From Arcobacter sp. CECT 8983 (GTDB lineage: Bacteria; Campylobacterota; Campylobacteria; Campylobacterales; Arcobacteraceae): a stretch of DNA of 64,000 nucleotides. The position numbers were made by a program, and so were the translations under genes. Where the stretch lies: assembly GCF_004118855.1 (NCBI RefSeq), contig NZ_PDKF01000002.1:1-64000 (forward strand). The letters run 5' to 3'. Under the pieces are notes generated by a model that was not told the DNA's origin, made no database searches, and was given only the letters and a program-made list of their open reading frames with translations. Positions 52,895-62,372 of this stretch are shown here, in pieces (the stretch's first letter is position 1; the number at the start of each line of letters is the position of its first letter).

Positions 52895-54043
52895 GTGTTA
52901 AAAAAACATTTGTATAATCCTGCCATGAGATTTATTATATTTGCAACAATGTTTATAAGTGTTATGGCACTTCTTAGTTTTTTAATATCAAGAAGATTTA
53001 TCGCAAAACTTCACTTTTCTAAAAAAACAAAAAACTATCTAAATATATTTTTAATAATAAACCTTCTAGGGATAATAGCTTATATGCTTGTAAGATACAA
53101 TCCAAGTGTTCCAAACTGGGCATACTTTCTTTTATCAATACCAATTGGTATTATCTTTCTTCTTTTTATAGCAACTATTTTCTACGAGATTTTTGCCCTT
53201 TTAATTAACAAATCAATTAAAGATGAAAAAAGAAGAGACTTTTTTAAAAAAAGTTTAGATGTAGGTGCAGTTGCTCTTGCTGGCGGGATAAATGCAAAAG
53301 CAATGTATAATGCAAAACATATAGAACTAGAAAAAGTTGAAGTTAAAATAAAAAATTTAAAACAAAAATATAAAATAGTTCAACTAAGTGATATTCACAT
53401 TGGTGGGCTTGTAGACAAAAAATTTATTCATAATCTTGTATTAAAAGTTAATAGTTTAAATGCCGATATAATTGTTATTACAGGTGATTTAGTTGATACA
53501 AAAATGAAGTATGCGAAGGCTGCTTTAGATGAACTGAAAAATCTAAACTCAAAGTATGGAACATACTTTATTGTTGGTAACCATGAATATTTCCATGATG
53601 TTGCGGCAATTATAAAATATGTAAACTCTTTGGGAATAAAAACACTAGAAAATGAGAATGTTTATATTGGAGAAGAAGATAAAGGATTTTATTTAGCAGG
53701 TGTTTATGATATATTTGGAAATAATATTAATGCCTACATGCCTGATTTGAAAAAAGCATTGCAAGGAACAAAAGATTTTCCTAAAGTATTATTAGCACAT
53801 CAGCCAAAATATATAAAAGAAATAGACCAAAAAGTTGATTTAATATTAAGCGGACATACCCATGGAGGGCAAATAGCACCTTTCAATCTTCTAGTAAGAC
53901 TTCAACAACCTTATATAAAAGGCTTACATAAGCATAATGAAAACACACAAATATATGTTAACAAAGGGACTGGTTTCTGGGGTCCTCCAATGAGATTAGG
54001 TGCTAGTTCAGAGATTAGTGAAATAACAATTATTCCAGCTTAA
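52895..54043 (+). CDS. Membrane-anchored metallophosphoesterase (YkuE/YaeI-like)
   Basis: Up to 382 aa. The start is unclear: GTG 52895 opens the frame, but ATG 52925 (MRFIIFATM) begins the first membrane helix and may be the true start; neither has a good ribosome binding site. Three or four hydrophobic segments (about 11-140) precede a calcineurin-like domain: LSDIHIGGL (about 162-170), TGDLVDT, GNHEYFHD and GHTHGGQIAP. All metal ligands are present. The substrate may be a lipid phosphate or nucleotide; UDP-DAG hydrolysis is known for YkuE-like relatives only by analogy. Confidence 0.83.
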   Translation: MLKKHLYNPAMRFIIFATMFISVMALLSFLISRRFIAKLHFSKKTKNYLNIFLIINLLGIIAYMLVRYNPSVPNWAYFLLSIPIGIIFLLFIATIFYEIFALLINKSIKDEKRRDFFKKSLDVGAVALAGGINAKAMYNAKHIELEKVEVKIKNLKQKYKIVQLSDIHIGGLVDKKFIHNLVLKVNSLNADIIVITGDLVDTKMKYAKAALDELKNLNSKYGTYFIVGNHEYFHDVAAIIKYVNSLGIKTLENENVYIGEEDKGFYLAGVYDIFGNNINAYMPDLKKALQGTKDFPKVLLAHQPKYIKEIDQKVDLILSGHTHGGQIAPFNLLVRLQQPYIKGLHKHNENTQIYVNKGTGFWGPPMRLGASSEISEITIIPA

Positions 54044-54675
54044 AAAAGAGCTTTTAAAGCTCTTTCATCTTTAATTTCTATTTTTCCTTTTTTATTTTCT
54101 AAAATACCCTCTTTTTTAAGTTTAGCTAGTTTTCTTGATAAGGTTTCTTGCCTTATATTTAAAAGCTCTGCTATTTTTATTTGTTTTATTGCATTTATTT
54201 CAGCTTTATTATCATAAATAAACTTTGCTATTTTTGCATCTACATCTTCAATCATATTTGTACTAATAAATAGTTCTAAGGCTTTTATTTTTTTTGTTAA
54301 TGATTTTATAAAAATCAATAAAAACTCATTTTTTTGTAAGAAGTACTCTTCAAACTTTTTATAATCTATAAATATAATTTTAGAATCCATTTCACATCTA
54401 CAATTTGCAGGGTAAGGAATATTTTCATAGTTTGCAAGCTCTGCTATAAAAGAAGATGCTTTTATATTATGAATGGTTATCTCATTATCTTTAAAATCAT
54501 GTCTATAAATTTTTACACATCCGCTAAGTAAAAGCAATAAATATTTTGATTCATCACCTTTATAGAAAACTAATTCATCCTTTGAAAACTTCTTTTCAAA
54601 ACTAATACTTTCTAAAACCTCTAAATCTTTTTGGCTTAAGCCATCAAATAAATAAAACTCTTTTAACTTGCTCAT
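54040..54675 (-). CDS. Second Crp/Fnr family regulator
   Basis: 211 aa from the ATG at 54675. Upstream in-frame TTG at 54717 is less likely because the added residues are not family-like. A cNMP-type sensor domain is followed by a winged HTH, LLNIRQETLSRKLAKLKKEG, whose E-x-x-S-R residues match FNR. Cysteines (SGC, NCRC) are not in the FNR N-terminal arrangement. It is divergent from a hemerythrin gene, as are NO- or oxygen-responsive members of this family. The two genes share an FNR box. Confidence 0.82.
   Translation of the reverse strand: MSKLKEFYLFDGLSQKDLEVLESISFEKKFSKDELVFYKGDESKYLLLLLSGCVKIYRHDFKDNEITIHNIKASSFIAELANYENIPYPANCRCEMDSKIIFIDYKKFEEYFLQKNEFLLIFIKSLTKKIKALELFISTNMIEDVDAKIAKFIYDNKAEINAIKQIKIAELLNIRQETLSRKLAKLKKEGILENKKGKIEIKDERALKALF
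54045..54065. terminator. Bidirectional terminator at 54.05 kb
   Basis: AAAGAGCTT (54045-54053), loop TTA, AAGCTCTTT (54057-54065). It is shared by the convergent phosphoesterase and Crp/Fnr genes and covers the final codons of the latter. Confidence 0.7.
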
Positions 54676-54679
54676 TATC

Positions 54680-54693
54680 TTGATTCCAATCAA
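54680..54693. promoter_or_regulatory. FNR-type box between the second Crp/Fnr gene and the hemerythrin
   Basis: TTGATTCCAATCAA is a TTGAT-N4-ATCAA match in the 73-nt divergent gap. It lies only 5 nt from the regulator's ATG and overlaps its likely Shine-Dalgarno GGAATC, so binding there would repress the regulator itself while activating or repressing the hemerythrin side (start 54749). Confidence 0.65.
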
Positions 54694-54748
54694 TGCTTTA
54701 TTTCTTATTTTATGCAAATATTTTGAAAATAAATTTAAAGAGGTATTT

Positions 54749-55189
54749 ATGTTAATAAATAAAAATGATTTACCCCTAGTTGCCGAAGATTTTATGAATG
54801 ACGTTCATTATGAAGATGTTGATATTATAAATGATTTATATGAGAAATTACTAAAATATATTGAAACAGAAACAAAAGAGAATAAAAATATTGTTATAGA
54901 TGCTTTTCAAGACTGGTATGACCATACTGTTTCACACTTCAAAGGAGAAGAAGACAAAATGCTTGAGCTTAATTTTCCTCCTTATATGATGCACAAAAGC
55001 GAGCATGAAAAATGTTTAGAACAAATGAGACAGGTACTAGATTATTTTATTAAAAACAATGATAAAGAATTTTTAAAAAGTTATTTAGAAATAGATTTAG
55101 TTAACTGGCTAATAAATCATATTCAAACAATGGACACGGTAACAGCAATGTTTTTCAAAACTGGAATGAGTCCTTGTAGTGCACATTAA
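54749..55189 (+). CDS. Bacteriohemerythrin
   Basis: 146 aa from ATG 54749 (AAAGAGG upstream); the frame opens further left but that part is the divergent promoter. The four-helix di-iron domain has the ligands in order: DVHYEDVDIINDLYE (His and acidic residue), WYDHTVSHFKGEEDKML (H-x3-H..E), MMHKSEHEKC (H-x3-H) and LINHIQTMD. It binds O2 or NO. The last Cys-containing residues (SPCSAH) are a common tail. The neighbouring FNR-type gene suggests control by oxygen or nitrogen oxides. Confidence 0.88.
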   Translation: MLINKNDLPLVAEDFMNDVHYEDVDIINDLYEKLLKYIETETKENKNIVIDAFQDWYDHTVSHFKGEEDKMLELNFPPYMMHKSEHEKCLEQMRQVLDYFIKNNDKEFLKSYLEIDLVNWLINHIQTMDTVTAMFFKTGMSPCSAH

Positions 55190-55194
55190 ACAAT

Positions 55195-55533
55195 ATGACT
55201 ATTGAAAAATTTGATTCTGAGATAAAAACATTAAAAAAGTTTTTTGAATATTATTGTCAAAATAAACATGAACATAATAGCTTACATACAAAAAGTGTTG
55301 TTTATAAAGAACATACTTTTGTATATGAATTTGATGTTTGCCAAGAGTGTATACAAGATATTAACTATAGTATAAATAAACTAGAAAATTGTGTACATGA
55401 AGAAAAACCAAGATGTAGAAATTGTCCATCACCTTGTTATGAAAAAAGTATGTGGAAAAAAGTTGCGAAAGTAATGAGATATGGAGGAATACATTTCAAA
55501 TTTAACTCTATAAAAAACTCTTTTTTCTCATGA
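55195..55533 (+). CDS. Nitrous-oxide-stimulated-promoter family protein
   Basis: 112 aa. Conserved Cys-rich C-terminus: CQECIQDINYSI, NCVHEEKPRCRNCPSPCYEKSMWKKVAKVMRYGGIHF (about 65-102) matches the nitrous oxide-stimulated promoter family. The clustered cysteines may bind a metal or Fe-S centre. The function is unknown, but the linkage to a hemerythrin and an FNR-type regulator suits nitrogen-oxide response. It is 5 nt after the hemerythrin gene and co-transcribed with it. Confidence 0.78.
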   Translation: MTIEKFDSEIKTLKKFFEYYCQNKHEHNSLHTKSVVYKEHTFVYEFDVCQECIQDINYSINKLENCVHEEKPRCRNCPSPCYEKSMWKKVAKVMRYGGIHFKFNSIKNSFFS

Positions 55534-55638
55534 CTTACCTTTACTTTTTAAATAACTAAATCCTTCTATTACTATTAAAGATATTATTACTGTAACAGTT
55601 AAGTTAAAAAACAAATCCAACGTAAAGAAATCAAACAT
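55528..55638 (-). CDS. Predicted 36-aa membrane protein
   Basis: A short frame with ATG at 55638 behind AAGGTATTTGTT, a good ribosome binding site. It encodes a mostly hydrophobic peptide with one helix (NLTVTVIISLIVIEGFSYL, about 12-30) and a basic end (KSKGKS), the layout of a single-pass small protein with the tail inside. Its 3' end overlaps the stop of the convergent gene by 6 nt. No family is recognised. The gap 55639-55890 holds AT-rich DNA with an ATTAGTAA/TTACTAAT dyad (55846-55875) before the MCP gene. Confidence 0.5.
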   Translation of the reverse strand: MFDFFTLDLFFNLTVTVIISLIVIEGFSYLKSKGKS

Positions 55639-55890
55639 AACAAATACCTTGATTGATTATTTTTACAAATTTTATCATAAGAGTGTCTCAAAACTGTCTC
55701 AATGAGATTTAATATTTATTATTTTTGACTAATTACTAGAAATATTATTAATTTTGTGTATTTTATATTAATATTTTATACAATTAGTGAAAATTAAGCT
55801 TTTTATAAACAAAGCTTTTAAAAATTTTAAGTAAAATAATTACTTATTAGTAATTTTATTATTATTCTTACTAATTGATTAGGAGCATGC

Positions 55891-58185
55891 ATGAAAAATC
55901 TAACCATAAAGAACAAGCTACTTATAATAGTAATCTCAACTATTATAACTGTTTCGATTATTTTAGCTATTGAAGCTATATATTCGATTAACCACATAAG
56001 TAAGCAGAATATTGAAAAATATACAAAAGATGCTTACAAAAATAAAGAACTTAACTTAAAAAATTATGTTTCTTTAGCTATGAATACCCTTAAAGATGAA
56101 TACGATAGTATGAAATCAGAAGGACTTAGTGAAGAAGAGGCAAAACAAAATGCCCTTAAGGCTATTGAAAAAATTAGATATGGAAAAGAAGGATACTTTT
56201 GGATTAATGACCTTGACTTAAATATGTTAATGCATCCAGTATCTAAATCATTAGTTGGAAGAAATGTATCTGACGTGAAAGACCCAGAGGGTAAATTCTT
56301 TTTTAAAGATATTAAGAAACTTGCAAAATCAAAAGGTACTGGTCTAATTACTTATGTATGGAATAAACCAGGATATGATAAACCACAACCTAAATATACT
56401 TATATTGAAGTATTTAAACCATGGGGATGGGTTATTGCTACTGGAAGTTACCTTGATGATGTAGAAAAAAGTGTAGCGCAAATGGAAGCTTCTTCACAAA
56501 GTGATACAAAAGATGCTATTTTATTTATTTCAATTGGTGTGATTATTCTTACTATAGTTATTTCATCTATTGTTATACTTATTGCAAATAAAATGATTGT
56601 TAAGCCACTTTCAAAACTAACAGGAACAGTAAAAGCTCTTACAAAGTTTTCAAGTGCGGATCAAAAAATTAATATTGATTCAAAAGATGAAATTGGTGAT
56701 TTAGCAAGATACTTTAATGAATATCTAGAATCAATTAGAAGAGTTACTGCGCAAGATCAAAAGATTGTTGAAGAGAGTGAAAAAGCAATTGAAATGGTTA
56801 GAGCAGGTTTCTTTGCTTATAAAGTAGAAAGTAATACAGAAAATAGATCTACAAATGACTTAAAAAATACTATTAATATTTTAATTGACGAATTTAAAGA
56901 ACATCTAGGTCAAGTTAACAATGCTTTAAATGAGTACTCAAAAGGAAACTTTGAATATGACTTTGAAGTTAAAAATGTAAGTGGTAACTTAGGTTCAGTT
57001 GTTAGAGGAACAAAATCTATTGGAGATAATGTATCAGAAATTTTAGCAACTATTATGACAAGTGGTGAAAAACTTGCAAACAATATTGAGATTCTAACTT
57101 CTTCTGCTACATCTTTATCAGATTCTGCAAATGCACAAGCTGCTTCATTAGAAGAGACTGCTGCTGCTGTTGAAGAGATTAACAGTAATATCCAAAATAG
57201 TACACAAAATATGGATAAAATGAAAGAACTTGATGATGTAGTTATGAACTCTGCTCAAAAAGGGCAACAATTAGCTCATCAAACTGCAACTTCAATGGAT
57301 GAGATTAATACAGAAGTTGAATCTATTGCAGAAGCAATTACAGTTATTGATCAAATTGCATTCCAAACAAATATTTTATCACTAAATGCGGCTGTTGAAG
57401 CAGCAACGGCAGGGGAAGCTGGTAAAGGTTTTGCAGTAGTTGCAGGGGAAGTAAGAAATCTAGCTAGTAGATCAGCTGAAGCAGCTAAAGAGATTAAAAA
57501 CTTAGTTGAAAAAGCAACTTCAAAAGCTAATAATGGTAAAAATATTGCAGATACAATGATTCAAGGTTATGATGAACTTCAAAATGCGATTGTTCAAACT
57601 AAAGAAATAATTGATAATGTGGCAAATGCTTCAAAAGAGCAAGGATTAGGGATTGCACAAATTAATGATGCAATTACTATCTTAGATAAAAACACTCAAG
57701 AAAATGCAAGTGATGCTACTAGTATTGCTTCATTAGCAAGTGAAGTTAAAAACTTATCAAACAACCTTATCTCTGTTGCTAGAAATGCTAAATTTAAAGA
57801 CTCTGCTAGAAAACAAATAGCAGATATAAATTTAGTACATGAATTAAATAACTTAAAATTACAACATATTCTATTCAAAGAAAATAACTTTGCTAGAATT
57901 ACAGAAAACACAAAAATTACTGTAGTTGATGAAACTCAATGTAATCTAGGAAAATGGATTATCAAAAGTGAACAAGAAGGTAAACCATTTACAAAAACTG
58001 CAAACTGGCAAGCACTTAAAGATGCACATAAAAGAGTTCATGGTGGAGTTCAATGCTTCTTAGATAAGAACTTAGAACATGCCTCAAATGATAAATTAAT
58101 AGAAATTGGAAATAATGTTGAAACTGCAACAGCTGAAGTATTTAAAACACTTGATACTGTAAAAGTAGAAAACGCTAATTTATAA
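55891..58185 (+). CDS. Methyl-accepting chemotaxis protein with Cache and CZB domains
   Basis: 764 aa. Membrane helix 1 (about 10-28), a periplasmic Cache domain ([19 protein letters not shown], about 99-117; [17 protein letters not shown]), helix 2 (about 207-232), HAMP (about 232-290), a signalling hairpin with the tip [36 protein letters not shown] (about 491-526), and a C-terminal chemoreceptor zinc-binding (CZB) domain (about 655-755: [27 protein letters not shown]). It should sense an organic acid or similar ligand, plus zinc or hypochlorite inside. AGGAG lies before the ATG. A CheY-like gene follows 14 nt later. Confidence 0.93.
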   Translation: MKNLTIKNKLLIIVISTIITVSIILAIEAIYSINHISKQNIEKYTKDAYKNKELNLKNYVSLAMNTLKDEYDSMKSEGLSEEEAKQNALKAIEKIRYGKEGYFWINDLDLNMLMHPVSKSLVGRNVSDVKDPEGKFFFKDIKKLAKSKGTGLITYVWNKPGYDKPQPKYTYIEVFKPWGWVIATGSYLDDVEKSVAQMEASSQSDTKDAILFISIGVIILTIVISSIVILIANKMIVKPLSKLTGTVKALTKFSSADQKINIDSKDEIGDLARYFNEYLESIRRVTAQDQKIVEESEKAIEMVRAGFFAYKVESNTENRSTNDLKNTINILIDEFKEHLGQVNNALNEYSKGNFEYDFEVKNVSGNLGSVVRGTKSIGDNVSEILATIMTSGEKLANNIEILTSSATSLSDSANAQAASLEETAAAVEEINSNIQNSTQNMDKMKELDDVVMNSAQKGQQLAHQTATSMDEINTEVESIAEAITVIDQIAFQTNILSLNAAVEAATAGEAGKGFAVVAGEVRNLASRSAEAAKEIKNLVEKATSKANNGKNIADTMIQGYDELQNAIVQTKEIIDNVANASKEQGLGIAQINDAITILDKNTQENASDATSIASLASEVKNLSNNLISVARNAKFKDSARKQIADINLVHELNNLKLQHILFKENNFARITENTKITVVDETQCNLGKWIIKSEQEGKPFTKTANWQALKDAHKRVHGGVQCFLDKNLEHASNDKLIEIGNNVETATAEVFKTLDTVKVENANL

Positions 58186-58199
58186 AAAGAAGGACTAAA

Positions 58200-58565
58200 A
58201 TGAAAAAAATTGCAATTATTGATGATGAAACTTCAATCTTAGATATCTTAGAAAGATTTTTATCAAGAAAAAACCTTTTTGATATTCATACTTTTGAAAA
58301 TCCACTTACTGCACTAGATTCAATCCAAAAGAATAATTATGACTTAATTCTTTGTGATATCATGATGCCTCAAATGAATGGTATTGAGCTTGTAAAAAAA
58401 ATTAGAGAAATAAAACCAACTCAAAAGATAATTATGATTACTGCTTTTTCAACAGAAGATAAAATGATTGAGTGTGATGGTATAGGAGTTGATGACTATT
58501 TAACTAAACCATTTATCTCTATGAGAGATGTAGAAAATAAAGTACTAGATGCTATAAACTTATAA
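58200..58565 (+). CDS. CheY-like single-domain response regulator
   Basis: 121 aa. A complete receiver: acidic pair in IAIIDDETSILD (Asp 8-9 area), phosphoacceptor Asp in YDLILCDIMMPQMNG (about 46-60), Thr/Ser in IIMITAFS, Lys in DDYLTKPF. It has no output domain. It may act in the chemotaxis pathway of the MCP just upstream or as a phosphate sink. Confidence 0.9.
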   Translation: MKKIAIIDDETSILDILERFLSRKNLFDIHTFENPLTALDSIQKNNYDLILCDIMMPQMNGIELVKKIREIKPTQKIIMITAFSTEDKMIECDGIGVDDYLTKPFISMRDVENKVLDAINL

Positions 58566-58588
58566 GAGGAAGAAATTCTTCCTCTTAT
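58562..58588. terminator. Bidirectional terminator at 58.57 kb
   Basis: ATAAGAGGAAG (58562-58572), loop AAATT, CTTCCTCTTAT (58578-58588), then TTAA. It is shared by the convergent CheY-like and hsp20 genes. Confidence 0.75.
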
Positions 58589-59001
58589 TTAATTTCAATT
58601 GATTTTTTACTATTTTGTTCCTCTTTTTTAGGAATAATTACTTCTAAAACTCCATTGTCACTTCTTGCTTCAATGTTTTCAATATCTATATTTTCTGGAA
58701 GAGTAAAGCTTCTTGTAAACTTACCAAATGATGTTTCAACTTTATAATAATCTTCTTCTTTTATTTCATCTTTAGTTTTTCTTTCACCAGAGATAGTTAG
58801 TATATCTTTACTAATGTCAACTTTAATATCTTCTTTTTTTACCCCTGGTAAATCTACATCTATATGATAAGCACTTTCCCCTTCTCTTGTATTAACAATA
58901 GGAACAAAGCCATTTACTGACTCATTATTACTTGGGTAGTTATAAAAACTTCTTTCTAAATCTTTAAATTGTTTAAATGGATCAAATTTTGTTAGTAGCA
59001 T
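58585..59001 (-). CDS. Hsp20/alpha-crystallin small heat-shock protein
   Basis: 138 aa. Opening LLTKFDPFKQFKDLERSFYNY, then the alpha-crystallin domain: YHIDVDLPGVKKEDIKVDISKDILTISGERK (about 47-77) and FTRSFTLPENIDIENIEARSDNGVLEVIIPKKE (about 94-126). The tail (SKKSIEIK) carries the I-x-I motif. It is an ATP-independent holdase. Transcription comes from the promoter with a CIRCE operator 50 nt upstream, so HrcA repression is expected. Confidence 0.93.
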   Translation of the reverse strand: MLLTKFDPFKQFKDLERSFYNYPSNNESVNGFVPIVNTREGESAYHIDVDLPGVKKEDIKVDISKDILTISGERKTKDEIKEEDYYKVETSFGKFTRSFTLPENIDIENIEARSDNGVLEVIIPKKEEQNSKKSIEIK

Positions 59002-59051
59002 TTTGACTCCTTTATTTAAATTCTTGATAATCTTCTTATCAAGTTAATGAA

Positions 59052-59094
59052 ATTATATCAAATATTTTTAGCACTTGTCAAGAGCTAGTGCTAA
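59052..59094 (-). promoter_or_regulatory. CIRCE operator overlapping the hsp20 promoter
   Basis: On the minus strand TTGACA (complement of 59076-59081), an 18-nt spacer and TATAAT (complement of 59052-59057) form the promoter. TTAGCACTT (59068-59076), a 9-nt spacer and TAGTGCTAA (59086-59094) match the HrcA-binding CIRCE element except at the innermost base on each side. A half-site, TTAGTGCTAA, recurs at 59117-59126. Confidence 0.82.
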
Positions 59095-59122
59095 AAATAT
59101 TAGCAATTTGATATAATTAGTG

Positions 59123-59218
59123 CTAATTAGCTACTGCAATAAATGTTGTTAATATTGTTAATAAATATATTGTTAAAACTATTACATAATCTTTTTTATT
59201 AGTATTAATATTATTCAT
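59123..59218 (-). CDS. Predicted 31-aa membrane protein upstream of hsp20
   Basis: ATG at 59218 preceded by AAAGGGAGAAAA, one of the best ribosome binding sites in the window. The peptide starts MNNINTNKKDY and continues as a hydrophobic helix (VIVLTIYLLTILTTFIAVA) that ends 2 residues before the stop. It fits a single-pass small protein. Its stop lies just upstream of the hsp20 promoter. The rest of the gap to typA (59219-59339) holds an 11-bp dyad, TCATCGGATGA (59290-59300). Confidence 0.5.
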   Translation of the reverse strand: MNNINTNKKDYVIVLTIYLLTILTTFIAVAN

Positions 59219-59339
59219 TTTTCTCCCTTTCAATAGGAGAAAAAGTCTCCTATTAATTTATATTGTTTTTATACGTTTGTTTCCTCATATCATCGGATGA
59301 CATATATATTTTCCCTTTTTAGTTTTTTTAGACATAAAA

Positions 59340-59372
59340 AAAGGGGAAGAAGCAAAAAGCTTCTTCCCCTTT
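59340..59372 (-). terminator. Rho-independent terminator after typA
   Basis: AAAGGGGAAGAAGC (59340-59353), loop AAAAA, GCTTCTTCCCCTTT (59359-59372): a 14-bp perfect stem, 31 nt beyond the typA stop, with a T run on the minus strand (complement of 59334-59342). Confidence 0.9.
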
Positions 59373-59402
59373 GAAATAGATTTTAAAGTTTTTTAATTTC
59401 TA

Positions 59403-61220
59403 TTATTCGGCGAATTTAGCCTTTTTTGCTGCTCTTTTTCTAACTGTTGGATCAAGTTCTCTTTTTCTAACTCTTACACTTATAGGAGTTACTTCAACAA
59501 GTTCATCATCCTCGATCCACTCTAAAGCATTTTCTAAGGACATCACTCTTGGTGGAACTAGTTTGATTGCATCATCAGCACCCGAAGATCTAACGTTTGT
59601 TAATTGTTTCCCTTTAATTGGGTTAACGTCTAAGTCATTAGATTTTGCGTGTTCACCGATTACCATTCCATTATAAACCTTATCTTGAGGTTTAATATAC
59701 ATTACACCTCTTTCTTGTAAGTTAAAGATTGAATAACCTAATGCTTCACCATTTTCCATAGAAACTAGTGCTCCATATTTTCTAGACTCAACTGTTCCAG
59801 AATGTGGTCTAAACTCTAAGAATGAGTGGTTCATAACACCCTCACCTTTTGTATCAGTTAAAAACTCTGTTCTAATACCAATAAGACCTCTTGCAGGAAT
59901 TTCAAATTCTAATCTTGTAAATCCAGCACCCATAGGTACCATATTTGTCATATTAGCTTTTCTTTTTCCAAGTTTTTCAATAATTGTTCCAGAATAATCA
60001 TCTGGAGTATCAATTACTAGGTGCTCAAATGGCTCCATAGTTACACCATTTTCTTCTCTAGTAATAACTTCAGGTCTTCCAATAGAGAACTCAAAACCTT
60101 CTCTTCTCATATTCTCAGCTAAAATAGTAATTTGAAGTTCACCTCTTCCGTTAACTTTAAATTTACCCTCACCAATTTGCTCATAATTCATTGCAATATT
60201 AGTGTTCATTTCAGCTGCAAGTCTTTCATCAATTTTATTTGAAGTTACATACTTACCTTCTGTTCCTGCTAATGGAGAATCATTTACAGCAAAAGTTACA
60301 GAAAGAGTTGGCTCTTCAATGTGCATTGGATCTAGTGGCATTGGATTTGCAGGATCGCAAAGAGAGTCACCTACATCAATAGTTTCAAATCCAGCCACAG
60401 CACAGATATCACCTGCACCAGCAGTTTTTATTTCAATTCTTTCTAAACCTTTAAAACCAATAAGTTTAGTTACTCTACCTTTAAGTTTTTCACCATCTGC
60501 TTTACATAAAAGAACTGTTTCACCTTGAGAAATAGTTCCATTAAAGATTCTTGCAATACCAATTTTTCCAATGAAGTTATCATAATCAAGAGTAAATACT
60601 TGTAATTGTAAACCTTCTTCTTCACTTCCCTTTGGCTTTGGAACTTCTGTAAGAATAGTTTCAAATAATGGTTGTAAATCTTTCTTTTCATCTTCTAATG
60701 CATGCATTGCATAACCATCTCTTGCTGCTGCATAGATTACTGGGAATTCAAGTTGCTCTTCAGTTGCACCCATTTGGTCAAATAGGTCAAATACTTCATC
60801 AACAACTCTATCAGGTTCACCCGCTGGTTTATCGATTTTGTTTACTACAACAATTGGTCTATGTCCTAATTGAAGTGCTTTTTTAACAACGAATTTAGTT
60901 TGAGGCATAACCCCTTCTTGTGCATCTACAAGTAAAAGCACAGAGTCAACCATCTTTAAAACCCTCTCAACTTCTCCACCAAAATCGGCGTGTCCTGGAG
61001 TGTCAATAATATTGATTCTTACGCCTTCGTAATCAATAGCAGTATTTTTAGAAAGAATAGTAATTCCTCTTTCTTTTTCAATATCATTGCTATCCATAAC
61101 TCTTTCATCAACCTCTTGGTGAGCTGCAAAAGTACCTGATTGCTTAAGTAACTCATCAACTAGTGTTGTTTTACCGTGGTCAACGTGTGCAATTACGGCA
61201 ATATTTCTAATATCTCTCAT
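59403..61220 (-). CDS. typA: Translational GTPase TypA/BipA
   Basis: 605 aa, the standard length. G1 [10 protein letters not shown] (about 11-20), G2 region [20 protein letters not shown]3 [17 protein letters not shown]4 NKIDKP, then beta-barrel and EF-G-like domains and the C-terminal TypA-specific domain ([29 protein letters not shown]-like stretch near 480-510). It acts on ribosomes under stress and low temperature. All motifs are intact. Confidence 0.96.
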   Translation of the reverse strand: MRDIRNIAVIAHVDHGKTTLVDELLKQSGTFAAHQEVDERVMDSNDIEKERGITILSKNTAIDYEGVRINIIDTPGHADFGGEVERVLKMVDSVLLLVDAQEGVMPQTKFVVKKALQLGHRPIVVVNKIDKPAGEPDRVVDEVFDLFDQMGATEEQLEFPVIYAAARDGYAMHALEDEKKDLQPLFETILTEVPKPKGSEEEGLQLQVFTLDYDNFIGKIGIARIFNGTISQGETVLLCKADGEKLKGRVTKLIGFKGLERIEIKTAGAGDICAVAGFETIDVGDSLCDPANPMPLDPMHIEEPTLSVTFAVNDSPLAGTEGKYVTSNKIDERLAAEMNTNIAMNYEQIGEGKFKVNGRGELQITILAENMRREGFEFSIGRPEVITREENGVTMEPFEHLVIDTPDDYSGTIIEKLGKRKANMTNMVPMGAGFTRLEFEIPARGLIGIRTEFLTDTKGEGVMNHSFLEFRPHSGTVESRKYGALVSMENGEALGYSIFNLQERGVMYIKPQDKVYNGMVIGEHAKSNDLDVNPIKGKQLTNVRSSGADDAIKLVPPRVMSLENALEWIEDDELVEVTPISVRVRKRELDPTVRKRAAKKAKFAE

Positions 61221-61367
61221 TTACTCTCTTTATGATAAATTTTCGCGATTATACTAAAATTTTGCTTAAATTTATGATAACTTAAAAAATTAGTTATAAG
61301 TAAAAAACAAAAAACACTTTTTATACTCTAAACTATTATACTATTTTATAAAAATTTAGGAATAGAA

Positions 61368-62285
61368 ATGAACTATCAAACAATACTTGAAGAGATTAAA
61401 GAAGAAATCAAACCCTATTTAAATAAAGGAACTGTTGCTGATTATATACCTGCTTTGGCAAATGTTGAAAAAGATGATTTTGCAATGAGTATTATTGAAA
61501 TAGATGGAACAGAACATCATATTGGTACATATGAAAAACTTTTTTCAATACAAAGTATTTCTAAGGTTTTTACTTTCACTTTAGCTTTAGATATTTATGG
61601 AAAAGATTTATATAAAAGAGTAGGACATGAACCATCAGGAAATCCTTTTAATTCACTTATTCAACTTGAATACGAAAAAGGGATTCCTAGAAATCCTTTT
61701 ATTAATGCAGGGGCAATTGTTACAACAGACTCTTTAGTTTCTAAATATAAAGAAGATACATTTTCAACTGTTTTGGAATTTATCAAAAAAGTTTCAAATG
61801 ATCAAAATATAAGCTTTGATAAAGAGATTTACAAATCTGAACTTGAAAGTGGATATAGAAACCTCGCATTAATTAATATGATGAAAAGTTTTAATAATAT
61901 TGAAAATAATACACAAGAAGTAATAGAGACTTATTTTAAACAATGCTCAATAATAATGAATACAAAACAACTAGCAAAAACTATGTTATACCTTGCTAAC
62001 CATGGAGTTATTCCTAACACAAACTCTGAAATCATAACCCAAGCACAAGCAAAAAGAATAAATGCACTTATGTTAACATGTGGACATTATGATGCCTCTG
62101 GAGATTTTGCTTTTCACGTAGGACTTCCTGGTAAAAGTGGTGTTGGTGGAGGTATTGTTGCTGTTGTTCCTCAAAAAATGGCAATATGCGTTTATTGTCC
62201 TAAATTAAATAAACATGGAAACTCACTAGTAGGAACAAAAGCACTAGAACTATTTACTACAAAAACAAACCTTTCTATTTTTTAA
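61368..62285 (+). CDS. glsA: Glutaminase
   Basis: 305 aa serine-dependent beta-lactamase-like glutaminase. The catalytic SxxK is S63-x-x-K66 in QSISKVF; other landmarks are GHEPSGNPFNSL, GIPRNPFINAGAIVTTDSL and the late DASGDFAFHVGLPGKSGVGGGI. It hydrolyses glutamine to glutamate and ammonia; the glutamate may also feed osmolyte pools. AGGAATAGAA precedes the ATG. It is monocistronic. Confidence 0.95.
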   Translation: MNYQTILEEIKEEIKPYLNKGTVADYIPALANVEKDDFAMSIIEIDGTEHHIGTYEKLFSIQSISKVFTFTLALDIYGKDLYKRVGHEPSGNPFNSLIQLEYEKGIPRNPFINAGAIVTTDSLVSKYKEDTFSTVLEFIKKVSNDQNISFDKEIYKSELESGYRNLALINMMKSFNNIENNTQEVIETYFKQCSIIMNTKQLAKTMLYLANHGVIPNTNSEIITQAQAKRINALMLTCGHYDASGDFAFHVGLPGKSGVGGGIVAVVPQKMAICVYCPKLNKHGNSLVGTKALELFTTKTNLSIF

Positions 62286-62372
62286 ATAAAATATGAATTT
62301 TTTTTCATATTAAATTCATAAACCTTTCATTAATTAACTGTAAATTTTCAGTATTAAATGAAAGGATTATGT

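Noticed and set aside
60202-60528. Plus-strand open frame of 108 aa inside typA
   Set aside because: It is antisense to TypA coding sequence and has no family-like features.
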